DNA of 64,000 bases, taken from positions 1-64,000 of the forward strand of contig NZ_WMKZ01000003.1 in assembly GCF_019024285.1 (NCBI RefSeq). Direction: 5' to 3'. This DNA is from Alkalihalobacterium elongatum. Lineage in GTDB: Bacteria; Bacillota; Bacilli; Bacillales; Bacillaceae_F. Within the stretch, counting starts at the first letter, position 1, and each line of letters opens with the position of its first letter. A program made the translations under genes and the position numbers. Shown piece by piece: positions 53,422 through 63,900 of the stretch. The notes beneath the pieces are model-generated. The model saw only the letters and a program-made list of their open reading frames with translations, ran no database searches and was not told the DNA's origin.

Positions 53422-54052
53422 TATCATCAGAAGAAAGGGGAGAATGTTGGGACAAAGTCTCATCATTCTTCTATTCTTAATGGGACTAGTTATTTTTTTA
53501 ATTAATGCTTTTGGGTTTTTCCAAGGATTTTTCGCGGTAGAGAAGGTACCGATTGAAGTATTACAACCATTACCTATTTACTCGGTACATTCTGAACAAA
53601 TTACTGGTGCAATTCCCAACCCTAAACAACATTATATTAATAAAATAAAACCAGCACGAGGAGAACAGTACGGGCACCTAATTATTCCTAAACTACAGGC
53701 AAAGATCCCCATATTTTATGGGGCAGAAGAGGAACAGCTAAAAAAGGGGATTGGTCATGTAGGTAGGACAGCCTTTCCTGGAGAAAATAATAATGTAGTA
53801 TTATCTGGTCATCGCGACACTGTATTTCGTCACCTAGGCAAAATAGAAAAAGGGGATCGGTTTTTAGTAGAGACAAATGCAGGTGACTTTACGTATCTAG
53901 TCAGGAAAATAAGGATCGTGGATAAAGATGATCAAACGGTAATTGTACCTAAGCCGAAAGAAACTTTAACGGTAATCACTTGTTATCCATTTGGTTTTGC
54001 TGGAAATGCGCCGAAACGGTTTGTTATTATTGCTGATTTAGTTGCATCTTAA
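53414..54052 (+). CDS. srtD: Class D sortase
   Basis: 212 residues. It has an N-terminal signal anchor (about 14-34) and then a sortase beta barrel. Catalytic residues are His133 (LSGHRDT), Cys190 (TVITCYP) and Arg202 (APKRFVI). ATG 53414 overlaps the substrate gene by 8 bases; an upstream in-frame ATG at 53378 lies within the substrate's transmembrane codons and is unlikely. In Bacillus class D sortases act during sporulation or stationary phase. The dedicated substrate is the preceding gene. Confidence 0.92.
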   Translation: MLNIIRRKGRMLGQSLIILLFLMGLVIFLINAFGFFQGFFAVEKVPIEVLQPLPIYSVHSEQITGAIPNPKQHYINKIKPARGEQYGHLIIPKLQAKIPIFYGAEEEQLKKGIGHVGRTAFPGENNNVVLSGHRDTVFRHLGKIEKGDRFLVETNAGDFTYLVRKIRIVDKDDQTVIVPKPKETLTVITCYPFGFAGNAPKRFVIIADLVAS

Positions 54053-54189
54053 GTAATCGCTTATAGGTAAAAGAGTATGATTAAATCCCAAAAAAGGGTG
54101 GAGATTCTAAGTAATTCCGTTTTCTGGAGTGTAGGGTCCTTCAAAAAGCAGATGAAGGACAAAACAAGGTAGAACTGCTGACATAAACT

Positions 54190-54226
54190 CAAAAAGGTTG
54201 GGGTAAAGAAAACCCAACCTTTTTTG
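54190..54226. terminator. Terminator after srtD
   Basis: AAAAAGGTTGGG / CCCAACCTTTTTT, usable in both directions; also near the 3' end of the minus-strand radical SAM gene. A second hairpin GTCCTTCA / TGAAGGAC lies at 54136-54160. Confidence 0.88.
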
Positions 54227-54245
54227 TATTCCTATAGTAAGGTGG

Positions 54246-55124
54246 TCACGAACCGAATCTCTTTCGATACCCACATTTTCTGCACATTTCTTCAACAGCT
54301 TCTCGACGTGAAAAACCGTTATATAAATTGTTCGCGCGTTCACCTTCAATAATTTCCGAGAAGTTCTGTTCATTTATATTACCAAGGTTGATAACACCTT
54401 CTCCATCAAGGCAACATGGGATGACGGTCCCGTTCGCTAATATTCCAGCTTGATTTCGTAGTCCATGACAAAATCCTTTTCCGTCATCCTCTTCCTCATG
54501 TAAACTTGGCCACTTAAATTCAATGTCTTGATTTAAATAGATCCGCTCGGCAATTTTCACTCCGGTGCCAGGCACCACTCTTTCCTCAATTTTATAATCA
54601 AGATTAAATTCTCTTTCAATAATTTCGAGGACTTCACGGTTTCGCTTTTTCTGCACGTTTGTAAGGTTATCCTCCGTTAAGTTCCACAACCTAAGTGAAA
54701 CGATTAAGTCCGTTTGATCAGTGGCTTCCTTAATGAAGTCGATAATCGTTCTAACATATCCTTCTTTATTGGTAGACCCTTCATGGCCATCGAAGCTGTG
54801 CAGGGAGAAATTCATTTGTCTTAATGCAGGTTTATTAATTATCTTATGCTTCGTTTTACGTAGTAACGTCCCGTTCGTTGTTATATTTACCTTAAAACCC
54901 TTTTGATAACTGATATCCAGTAGTTGATCAATCTTTGGGTGAAGTAATGGTTCACCTTTAACGTGTAAGTAGATATAGTCGGTATGAGGCTTAATTTGAT
55001 CTAACCGCTTTGAAAAATCATCTACTGAAATAAATTGTTTTTGTCTTTCAGTAGGAGGACAAAAGCTACAAGCAAGGTTACAAACACTCGTAATTTCCAA
55101 ATAAAATTTTTTAAACTTTTTCAA
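54246..55124 (-). CDS. Radical SAM/SPASM domain protein
   Basis: 292 residues. The radical SAM cluster is CNLACSFC (residues 15-22) and the SAM-binding strand region reads HVKGEPLLHP. The SPASM-type C terminus has FCHGLRNQAGILANGTVIPCC and CRKCGYRKRF, suggesting one auxiliary Fe-S cluster. Substrate is unknown; no small peptide precursor gene is adjacent. Around residue 183 the codons for VPGTG are made of the palindrome GGTGCCAGGCACC (54564-54576), a REP-like insertion retained in frame. Confidence 0.88.
   Translation of the reverse strand: MKKFKKFYLEITSVCNLACSFCPPTERQKQFISVDDFSKRLDQIKPHTDYIYLHVKGEPLLHPKIDQLLDISYQKGFKVNITTNGTLLRKTKHKIINKPALRQMNFSLHSFDGHEGSTNKEGYVRTIIDFIKEATDQTDLIVSLRLWNLTEDNLTNVQKKRNREVLEIIEREFNLDYKIEERVVPGTGVKIAERIYLNQDIEFKWPSLHEEEDDGKGFCHGLRNQAGILANGTVIPCCLDGEGVINLGNINEQNFSEIIEGERANNLYNGFSRREAVEEMCRKCGYRKRFGS
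54564..54576. repeat. REP-like palindrome inside the radical SAM gene
   Basis: GGTGCCAGGCACC, a 13-base palindrome sharing GCCAGGCACC with the hairpin at 15954-15990. It is in frame and encodes part of VPGTG. Confidence 0.5.
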
Positions 55125-55297
55125 TCATTTTTCCTCTTCTCTTTACTAATCAATGATGTTCCAAGTTGTATGTTTAATTAAGCAAGCAGAATACATAATT
55201 AATTATTATATCAGATCAATAATAGAAGAGAGAACTAAATAGTAATGGGAATTAGTATCTAATGCCCAATTAGGCTATTACATAGCACCAACATAGA

Positions 55298-55343
55298 AAA
55301 GAAGCTAAACATGGAAAGCTCAGCTTCTATATGTAACTTTTTT
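55298..55343 (-). terminator. Terminator after the DUF4145 gene (minus strand)
   Basis: AGAAGCT / AGCTTCT arms; on the minus strand the stem is followed by a T-containing run. Modest quality. Confidence 0.55.
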
Positions 55344-55356
55344 ATGTTACAGTCAT

Positions 55357-56037
55357 TTAGTGCAGTTGTTGGTGAATACGATTGTGTGTGGTCTCGATTT
55401 TTAGCGGAAGAATATATAGATACTCAATAAGCCCTTCTAACAGCTCAATTAATAATCGAGCCATATCATCATCCAAATCTCGTTCTAATTCTAATATTTG
55501 ATGAAATTGACTTTCTGGATGAACGAGAGTAGTAAGTGAGGTAATGGGCTTATTTAAATCAACATGCTTAGGCAGGTGTTCTAATTGCTCTGAAAGGGTT
55601 TGGCCTTTTGCTTTTTCGCCAATAAAGCTTTTTACAACACTTTCAAGTACTCGCTTAGATAAAACGGCTGTCGCCGATGGGTCTTTTGATTGATGTACAT
55701 TTAATGCTGAACGGTAGGCACGAATTAAATCTTCTGGAAGATCGGAATGATTTTCAACTTCAGCAAAGGTAGTCCGTGAATCATATATATATACTTCAAC
55801 CTCAGCATTTGATTTATCTAAATAGTCTGAGATCATAATCACAAAAGACGAGCTAGATTTACATTCTGGACAACTTCCTTTTGAAAACAAACCCGTTCGA
55901 TTTGCTTGGTAATCCGCTTTAAGTGAGAAGCGAGCGGTTTTACTGCACTCTGGACATTTGCATTTCACTTCTTTAGGGATTTTCATATGACCATATTGGC
56001 TATAAGATAAAATCGAGCCTGGCAATATCCTTCTCAT
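55357..56037 (-). CDS. Zinc-ribbon/DUF4145 domain protein
   Basis: 226 residues. Residues 27-62 hold two CxxC pairs (KCKCPECSKTARF and GSCPECKSSSSF), a zinc ribbon. The C-terminal half (about 98-215) fits DUF4145: LIRAYRSALNVHQSKDPSATAVLSKRVLE split over 104-132, then FHQILELERDLDDD. DUF4145 proteins often occur near defence and restriction genes or alone; function unknown. A BREX gene lies 5 kb away, but no direct link is seen. Confidence 0.78.
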   Translation of the reverse strand: MRRILPGSILSYSQYGHMKIPKEVKCKCPECSKTARFSLKADYQANRTGLFSKGSCPECKSSSSFVIMISDYLDKSNAEVEVYIYDSRTTFAEVENHSDLPEDLIRAYRSALNVHQSKDPSATAVLSKRVLESVVKSFIGEKAKGQTLSEQLEHLPKHVDLNKPITSLTTLVHPESQFHQILELERDLDDDMARLLIELLEGLIEYLYILPLKIETTHNRIHQQLH

Positions 56038-56301
56038 CGTTTTCCTCCTAAATCACAGCAAATCATAACTTTTTATTATCTTACCCAAAGATTTTCAAAT
56101 GCTGATATGAAACCTATTAAGTAAATAATTCCAAATTTATTAAACCCGCAACAAAGTTTGCGAAAACAGTCTAAGGGACAAAGAAAAACATGATAAGAAA
56201 AGCTTAAAAGATTATGGATAAGAATTGATACACCTCTTTCATGTTTCTCCATTACTATATCTGTTAAAATGAAAATAAATAAAATTCTAGGGAGAGAACT
56301 G

Positions 56302-57054
56302 ATGGAAAACTCGAACAATAATAACAAAGAAATTAAATTAATTGCGATTGATATGGACGGAACGCTATTAAATAATCGACATGAAATTTCAGAAGAAAAT
56401 CGACAAGCGATTAAAGAAGCAGAAGAAAAAGGGATTCACGTAGTTATTAGCACAGGTCGTACGAGGCTGACGTGTGATGACCTTGTCAAATCTCTTTCAC
56501 TGCGCTCCTATTTAATTACTGTAAACGGTAGTGAAATTTGGGATGAAGAGGGAACATTGGTCGAGAGACAATTACTTGATCATACATTTATAGAGCATAT
56601 GTATAACCTGAAGCAAAAGTATAATACGGTTTGTTGGGCAGCATCAGTCGGAAACGTTTGGCGTGAGCAATTTCCAGATGATTTTTCTGCGCACGAGTGG
56701 ATGAAATTTGGCTTTGATATAAAAGATGATCAAGTAAGAGAAACGATTTTAAACGAATTAAAGCAAAACGCGTCACTTGAAATTAGTAATTCAAGTCCGA
56801 CAAATCTTGAAATTAATGCATCTGGGGTTAACAAAGCACGTGCAATTGAAAAAGTTTGTGATCGACTAGGCATTACGATGAACAATGTCATGGCGATGGG
56901 GGATAGCCTCAATGACCTGGCAATGATAAAAGAAGCGGGTATTGGTGTTGCCATGGGAAATGCTCAACCATTCGTAAAAGAGTGTGCTGATTGGGTGACA
57001 AAATCCAACCTAGAGGATGGTGTTGCTGTTGCTATTCGCAAATGGGCGTTATAA
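56302..57054 (+). CDS. Cof-type HAD-superfamily phosphatase
   Basis: 250 residues. HAD motif I is AIDMDGTLLNN (Asp about 16 and 18), motif II VVISTGRT, motif III Lys in GVNKARAIE, and motif IV MAMGDSLNDLAMIKEAG. The C2B-type cap lies between motifs II and III. It is probably a sugar phosphatase or FMN phosphatase. ATG 56302 follows AGGGAGAG; an in-frame ATG at 56269 lacks a ribosome binding site. Monocistronic. Confidence 0.9.
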   Translation: MENSNNNNKEIKLIAIDMDGTLLNNRHEISEENRQAIKEAEEKGIHVVISTGRTRLTCDDLVKSLSLRSYLITVNGSEIWDEEGTLVERQLLDHTFIEHMYNLKQKYNTVCWAASVGNVWREQFPDDFSAHEWMKFGFDIKDDQVRETILNELKQNASLEISNSSPTNLEINASGVNKARAIEKVCDRLGITMNNVMAMGDSLNDLAMIKEAGIGVAMGNAQPFVKECADWVTKSNLEDGVAVAIRKWAL

Positions 57055-57085
57055 GAATATTTTCTAAAGAGAGTTTCACTTTTCT

Positions 57086-57120
57086 TAAGTCTTACCTATA
57101 ACAGGTAGGGCTTTTTTATG
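57086..57120 (+). terminator. Terminator after the HAD gene
   Basis: AAGTCTTACCT / AGGTAGGGCTT stem followed by TTTTTATG. Confidence 0.8.
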
Positions 57121-57285
57121 AGAAAAGAACAATATATTTAATTTTTATTCCTAATATCGCTAATCTTTCTATTCTTAAAAAGTTAGGACACTAATATTTA
57201 TTTTATTAAATCATACAAATTTATTGCGGAAAATCTTAAATTTTTATAAAATAACAAAATAATATTTATTAGGAGGCTAATAAAT

Positions 57286-57714
57286 TTGGATCGTAATATT
57301 GACGAGAGGGTCGGATACCATATCGGTGTTGTTGGCCACCTTATTCAAAATTTGTACAATGAAAAATTAAGTAAATACGGCCTTACAGTTGCACAAGCAA
57401 AAGTCATTTTCTTACTTCATGCTAACGGTGATCAACTTCAATCAGAGCTGCAAAAAAGCTTATTAATTAAAGCGCCAACGATGAACGGAATTATCGATTC
57501 AATGTTAAAAAAGGAACTCATTGAAAAAAGAGATAATGAAAACGATCGACGAAGCAAAATGATTATATTGACTGAAAAAGGTAGAGTACTAGAAGAAACG
57601 TTATGGAATGATATTGGTCTTCTCGAAAAAGAGCTTGTCACAGGTCTTTCGAAAGAAGAACAAAGTATCCTTATTATATGGTTAAAAAAATTAGCACAAA
57701 ACTTACAGGAGTAG
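57286..57714 (+). CDS. MarR-family transcriptional regulator
   Basis: 142 residues from TTG, with TAGGAGG upstream. Winged helix: LTVAQAKVIFLLHANGD, QSELQKSLLIKAPTMNGIID and the wing LIEKRDNENDRRSKMIILTEKG with the conserved DRR. It lies 37 bases before a MATE exporter gene, so it probably represses the pair and responds to a drug-like ligand. Confidence 0.92.
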   Translation: MDRNIDERVGYHIGVVGHLIQNLYNEKLSKYGLTVAQAKVIFLLHANGDQLQSELQKSLLIKAPTMNGIIDSMLKKELIEKRDNENDRRSKMIILTEKGRVLEETLWNDIGLLEKELVTGLSKEEQSILIIWLKKLAQNLQE

Positions 57715-57751
57715 TAAGTTACTAGTTATACAGAAAGAAGGTTCAAACAAC

Positions 57752-59152
57752 ATGAGTCAAAAATTTCAAAGTGAACGCCTTGGTACCGAACCGATTCCGA
57801 AATTACTAAAGAGTTTATCAATCCCAGCGATTATCGGTATGGTCGTGATGGCTCTTTACAACGTCATTGATACTATCTTTATTTCTTACGGTGTAGGTAT
57901 TTCTGCTGTTGCTGGAGTAACAATAACATTTCCACTCATGATGATTATGATGGCTATTTCAGCGGCGATGGGTATTGGTGGTGCCTCTGTTATTTCCAGA
58001 AGACTAGGGGAAAAAAGGGAAAAAGAAGCAAATCGTGTGTTTGGAAACGTCTTAACACTCATCTTATTGCTTAGTGTTATAGGGTTTACTGGTGCATTCA
58101 CATTTTTAGAGCCAGTTTTACTAGCATTTGGTGCTACTCCTGATATACTTCCGTATGCACTCGATTACATGTTTCCAATCTTATTAGCAACATTATTCTT
58201 TACATTCGGTTTTGCTGCAAATAGTATTATTCGTTCAGAAGGAAATGCTCGATTTGCGATGATGGCAATGATTATTCCATCAGTGCTTAATATCATTCTT
58301 GATGCTATTTTTATTTTCGGATTAAATATGGGAGTACGCGGGGCTGCATATGCGACGGTTATTTCTCAGGTTTTTACAAGTGCTATGGTAATTCAATATT
58401 TTTTATCCGGTAAGAGCACTTTATCGTTGACAATGTCAGATTTCAAATTAAAGTTTGCACTTGTTAAGGAAATTACGCTTGTGGGACTTCCAGCTTTTGT
58501 TCAACAAGCAGCAGGCAGTCTTATGATGATTGCTATTAATGCGATGCTTATTCGTTTTGGTGGTGAATTTTACGTTGGGGTATTTGGGATTATTCAAAGA
58601 ATTATTATGATGTCCTTTATGCCAATGGCAGGTGTGATGCAGGGCATGCAACCGATTGTTGGATATAACTATGGTGCTAATAATTTTGCACGCCTACGAC
58701 AAACTGTCTTATTAAGTTTAAAAGTTACAACGATTATGTCAGCCTTTGTGTTCCTCATTGTCATGCTGTTTCCATCTTTCCTAATGTCCATCTTTACATC
58801 TGACACGGCGGTCATTGAAGCTGGTGCAGACTCAATGCGAGTAATGTTTGCTGCTGTTTTCTTAATTGGAATTCAAATCATTAGTAGTGGTCTTTACCAA
58901 GCATTAGGAAAAGCAAAGCTTGCGTTAATCCTATCATTATCTCGTCAATTTATCTTCCTAATTCCGCTCGTCTTGATCTTGCCACATTTTTTTGGCACAA
59001 CAGGGGTTTGGTTAGCGTTCCCGATAGCAGATACCTTTTCTTTCATTTTGGCTTCTTATTTACTATACCGTCATCGCGGTACATTTCTTGGTCACAAAGG
59101 AGTCGAGGAGCAAGCTGTTGATTATAAAGAAGCTACAACATCAGGCTCATAA
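57752..59152 (+). CDS. MATE-family multidrug efflux protein
   Basis: 466 residues with 12 predicted transmembrane helices in two MatE repeats. Seen: KLLKSLSIPAIIGMVVMALYN, SVISRRLGEKREKEANRVFG, and in the second half GLPAFVQQAAGSLMMIAINA and VGYNYGANNFARLRQ. It exports cationic drugs or metabolites by Na+ or H+ antiport. GAAAGAAGG ribosome binding site. Second gene of the MarR-MATE operon. Confidence 0.92.
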   Translation: MSQKFQSERLGTEPIPKLLKSLSIPAIIGMVVMALYNVIDTIFISYGVGISAVAGVTITFPLMMIMMAISAAMGIGGASVISRRLGEKREKEANRVFGNVLTLILLLSVIGFTGAFTFLEPVLLAFGATPDILPYALDYMFPILLATLFFTFGFAANSIIRSEGNARFAMMAMIIPSVLNIILDAIFIFGLNMGVRGAAYATVISQVFTSAMVIQYFLSGKSTLSLTMSDFKLKFALVKEITLVGLPAFVQQAAGSLMMIAINAMLIRFGGEFYVGVFGIIQRIIMMSFMPMAGVMQGMQPIVGYNYGANNFARLRQTVLLSLKVTTIMSAFVFLIVMLFPSFLMSIFTSDTAVIEAGADSMRVMFAAVFLIGIQIISSGLYQALGKAKLALILSLSRQFIFLIPLVLILPHFFGTTGVWLAFPIADTFSFILASYLLYRHRGTFLGHKGVEEQAVDYKEATTSGS

Positions 59153-59167
59153 TAATTTGTAATACTA

Positions 59168-59208
59168 TAAAAAGACGAAGAAACAACGTTTGTTTCTTCG
59201 TCTTTTTA
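59168..59208 (+). terminator. Terminator after the MATE gene
   Basis: AAAAAGACGAAGAAAC / GTTTCTTCGTCTTTTT stem, long and near perfect. Confidence 0.92.
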
Positions 59209-59309
59209 ATTACTTCCTTTGAATAAGCACATTATCTTTCATCTTATCGATTACAAGTGTGCTTATAACTAAATTTATTCGCTATCTAGTTTTAATTTAC
59301 TATGTATTA

Positions 59310-60611
59310 CTACAATGGGAAGGTCAGTCTGAAAGAAGTACCCCTACCTAATTCACTTTCAACTGAAATATCACCATTAAAGTGGTTAACTAGCTTATAC
59401 ACCATAAACAAGCCAATGCCTTGTCCAGCTGCTTCCTCGTTTAACTTTTGATATTTTTGAAACAACTTCTCCAAATTTTCAGGAGAGATCCCTACTCCTT
59501 GATCAATAATATCCAATACGAGTGCATTATCCTTAATAAAACAAGTTAAGTATACATTGCTATTTTCAAAACTATATTTAATCGCATTACTTAATAAATT
59601 GGATAAAATTAATTTAAAGCCCATATTGTTTCCGCGAATGATTGTATTATTCGGTACACGTATATCTGATTTAATGGTTATATTTTGTGTTCTTGCCTTA
59701 ACCATCATAATATCAAATACTTCCTCTAAAATAGGTTCTACCTTAATGAGCTTCTTTTTCCAAAACGTATCACTCGTGAGCATTTGTTCCGTTTGAATAA
59801 TATGATGAATTTCATGATCAATCGCAACTGAATAATCTTCAATTAAGCTTAACCTTGCTTGAACATCGGGGTCACTTAGTTCAGTTTTTAAAATCGTAGC
59901 AAAGGACTTGATCACTGTTAAAGGATTACGAACTTCATGAGCTACAACATGAATAAAATCTAATTTTTGTTTATAGAAATCTAACTCGGACTCGATTTCT
60001 CTTTGTGTGGCTAATGAAGGAAATACTGTTTGTTCGCCATGGTTGTAAAGGGTAGATTTCACTAATTCTTTATCCGTCATAAAATAAGGATGGCTTCGCA
60101 TCATCTCTGTTAATATATAGGAAGGAACAGTATTTCCATCATAACAACAAACGGTGATGTAACCAATTTCACTTACGGTAAGGTCACATTCACATTCATA
60201 TGTATATAGTTTCTCCAGTATGTTTGGTTGGTCTTTCCATTCAACAAGACCCCAGACGCGGGCAACTAGATTTTCGTTAACAAAAGGTTGCACAGTATTT
60301 TTAAAATTATCTAGAACTCTATCAAAATGAAAGTCTTGGTATTTTTGATAGAATTCATAATTATCTACAAAATATAGAAATTGTTCAATTTCATTCTCAT
60401 TTAAAATTTGTATTAGCTTCTTTTTTACTTCTTTAAAACGTTCTGGCGTTTCAATCACTATAGCATGTTGTTTTAACTCAATTGCACTGAGGATAAATGA
60501 TACGAGATTTTGTACATATAATTCTTCAGATTGATAAAAGTAGAGAATATGTGAACCTTCATTTACTTGTATACTATCTGTTAGCGCTATCGTTCTAGTA
60601 GAAACACTCAT
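59310..60611 (-). CDS. MEDS-domain sensor histidine kinase
   Basis: 433 residues, soluble. The N-terminal MEDS-like domain (about 10-190) has HILYFYQSEELYVQNLVSFI and VARVWGLVEW. The kinase core follows: H box FIHVVAHEVRNPLTVIKSF (near residue 225), N box LILSNLLSNAIKYSFE, G1 DQGVGISPE and G2 GQGIGLFMVYKLVNH. MEDS (DcmR sensory) domains occur in regulators of one-carbon and other metabolism and bind small organic molecules. No partner regulator is adjacent. Confidence 0.87.
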   Translation of the reverse strand: MSVSTRTIALTDSIQVNEGSHILYFYQSEELYVQNLVSFILSAIELKQHAIVIETPERFKEVKKKLIQILNENEIEQFLYFVDNYEFYQKYQDFHFDRVLDNFKNTVQPFVNENLVARVWGLVEWKDQPNILEKLYTYECECDLTVSEIGYITVCCYDGNTVPSYILTEMMRSHPYFMTDKELVKSTLYNHGEQTVFPSLATQREIESELDFYKQKLDFIHVVAHEVRNPLTVIKSFATILKTELSDPDVQARLSLIEDYSVAIDHEIHHIIQTEQMLTSDTFWKKKLIKVEPILEEVFDIMMVKARTQNITIKSDIRVPNNTIIRGNNMGFKLILSNLLSNAIKYSFENSNVYLTCFIKDNALVLDIIDQGVGISPENLEKLFQKYQKLNEEAAGQGIGLFMVYKLVNHFNGDISVESELGRGTSFRLTFPL

Positions 60612-60904
60612 AACAGCCTCCTTTATCTACTAATCATAGCATTTTTATACTTGCATAACAATTTTTGCTATAAAAGGGTATAATAACAGGTTCGTTTTAT
60701 TTTCTGGACGTTCCATTAATAGACTTGAAATTGATATGCTCTTTATTCAATACTTCCATTTACGTTTACCCCATATATGAATAAGTGTAAAATAAAACTA
60801 AATGAAAATTTTCTAGTTTTTAAGAACAGTATACATATACAAAATCCCTGTTCTCATAATTGTATCAGCACAAAGACAGTCAGGGTATAGAAATATTAAA
60901 ATAG

Positions 60905-60919
60905 TGTTAACTATTAACA
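60905..60919. promoter_or_regulatory. Palindrome upstream of brxC, candidate operator
   Basis: TGTTAACTATTAACA (arms TGTTAA / TTAACA) lies 56 bases before the brxC start. BREX loci are often controlled by a local WYL-type repressor (BrxR), but no such gene is visible here. The interval 60612-60974 contains no gene. Confidence 0.4.
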
Positions 60920-60974
60920 TTCACGATATTAGTGCTTTTCAGCGATAGAAAACTAGAGATGTGAGGTATTTTAT

Positions 60975-63900
60975 ATGCACCTGAAAGACATATTTCAAAA
61001 GCCGATTGATCGGGACATACAAGGAGTTATTAAAGTTGGACAAGATGATGAGTCTAGTATTTATCGAGAATTAGAAGAATATGTGGTTACCACCGAATTA
61101 AGACAACGTTTTGAAAGCTTTTTTGAGGCCTACAAAAAAGGCATAGTAGGATATACTGACAAAATAGGGGTTTGGATTTCAGGTTTCTTTGGTTCTGGTA
61201 AATCACATTATCTTAAAATATTATCTCATCTTCTTTCGAACAAAGAAGTACTAGGAAAAAAAACAGTTTCTTTTTTTGAAGATAAGCTTAAAGATCCTGC
61301 GATTTTAGAGAATATGAAAGAAGTTTCAAACATTACGACCGATGTCATACTCTTTAATATTGATGCCAAATCCGATACAGACGAAAAAAAACAGGAAGAC
61401 TCAATATTAAGAGTGTTTAATCAAGTTTTTAATGAAATGCAAGGTTTTTGTGCACAAATTCCTTGGCTTGCGGACTTAGAGCGTCACCTAATGAAAGACA
61501 ATGTATATGGTGAGTTTAAAAAAGCTTTCAAACAATTTTCAGGAAGGTCATGGAAAGAAGCTCGTGGACACATTTACTATGAAGAAGATTCACTCATTAA
61601 AGCACTAGCTCAAACGTCAAAAATGAGTGAAAGAACTGCTAGAAATTGGTACCAAAAAGCTGAGGAGAATTATAGCCTAAGTATTGAAATGTTTGCCAAT
61701 CGCATCAACGAATACATTGAAAGCAAGAGTAGAAGTCATCACGTAATATTTCTAATCGACGAAATCGGCCAATATATTGGTGATGATCGAAAGCATTTGC
61801 TAAACCTACAAACGCTCGTTGAACAGTTAGGTATCATATGTCGCGGAAAGTGTTGGGTGATCGTTACAAGCCAACAACAAATTAATTCGTTAACTCAAGA
61901 AACAGAAAACGACTTTTCTAAAATTGAAGGGCGTTTTAATACGAGATTACATTTATCAAGTGAAAATGTTGAGGAAATCATTCGCAAACGAATTCTAGAG
62001 AAAAAAGAAGGCCATGTAAAAGAAACTTTACGAACTTTTTATACGAATAAACGGTCGATTGTAAATAATTTACTTACTTTTAAAGACACAACTGATATGA
62101 AGTCATATAACGACATGAATGAATTTCTTGATGTTTATCCATTCATCCCTTATCAATTCAACTTGTTGCGAAAGGTCCTTAAAGGAATTCGTACTAATGG
62201 TGCAGCTGGAAAAAGCGTATCTGAGGGAGAACGTTCTTTACTAAGTGCTTTTCAACAATGCGCCAATTTGCATGCTGCAAAAGAAGTTGGAGCACTCATA
62301 CCATTTTCTGCATTTTATGAAACAATTGAAGTGCTATTGGATGAAAGTTTACGTTCTATCATTAGTCAGGCAGCACAAAATCGTCGTTTACTTAAAGATG
62401 ATATTGTTGTATTAAAATTATTATTATTAGTAAAGTTCGTTAACGAAATGCCAACTAACCTTGAAAACATCGCTACTTTACTTGCCAATTCAATTGATGA
62501 GGATAAAGTTGAAAAAATGCAGAGCATCCAAGGCTCACTGCAACGACTGCTTCGTGAATCTCTCATTCAGAAAAATGGGGAAGAGTATCTTTTTTTAACC
62601 AATGAAGAACAACGAATAAATAAGGAAATCAACCATGTTTCTATCGATTTATCTGAAACAATCCGTGAGATTGGCACATTGATTTTTAAGGAGCTCTACA
62701 AAGGCAATAAATTTCAGTATTCAGAACGCTATCACTTTTCATTTAACACATGTATTGATAATCTCCATATACGAAATGTAGATGAACCTTTTGGAATCAA
62801 GGTTATTACTCCCAGTTTTGAAAATATTAGTGATCTTCATGAGGCTGAACTAAAGTCTTTGTCCCTTCGAGAAAAAAACGTAATTGTTAAACTTCCATCT
62901 GAAACGCTTGTTGCTATAGAAGAAATGGAAGAAGCAAAAAAGGCTGATGCTTATATACGGAAAACTAGCGGTTTTTCAATCTCGCCAGCGGTCGAAGAAA
63001 TAAAGGAGCAAAAAAGGAAAGAGGCCACAGATCGTAAGAAGAGAGTGAGGACACTTTTAATAGAAGCTTTAAAAGATGCCAGTATATATGTCAACGGTGA
63101 TGTTCTTCGAGTAAAAGCAAAGCAACCAGCGCAGCGGTTAAATGAAGCGCTTACTGTATTTATCGAAATGCTCTACCATAAGATGAATTTAATTTCACAG
63201 CCAACCGAAAGTAAACAGTTGCTTGAATTAACAGTAGGTCGAGACGATCGATTACATGATCTTGATAATACTCCAAATAAACTTGCTTTAGCCGAAGTGC
63301 ATGCATATATTAAGCGGAATAATGAGAGAAACATTCCCATTACAATGAAGAGCTTAGTAGTTTTCTTTTCAAATATTCCCTATGGGTGGTTTAAAAACGA
63401 TATTGTCGCTTGTGTCATTAAATTATATAAAGCTAGAAAAATCGAATTACACTTCAATGAACAACTGATTTTATTAGAAAATAAAAACATTATTGATTAT
63501 CTAACAAAACATGAATATAGTGAAAATGTTTTGATAAAAGAGCACGAGAAAGTGTCCCATAAATTGATCAATAATGTAAAAGACATCTGCAGGGAACTAT
63601 CCGATGCAATCTCACCTCCATTAGAGGAAGATCGTTTAGTCATTCATTTTAAAATGTTAATAAAAGAAGAGCTGTACTCTGTCATTAACAAGTACAGAGA
63701 GTACTGTCAAAGTAAAAACTATCCAGGCAAAGAACTCTTAAATTCTGCAGAAGAAACATTTATAACATTAAAATCGTTAACGGACTCACTAACCGTATAT
63801 AAAATGGCCTATCAATTAAAAGGCGAAATTTTTAATTATATAGATGATCGTAAAGATATCGTTCATTTTTTTGAAGAGCAACAACCTATTTTTGATACTG

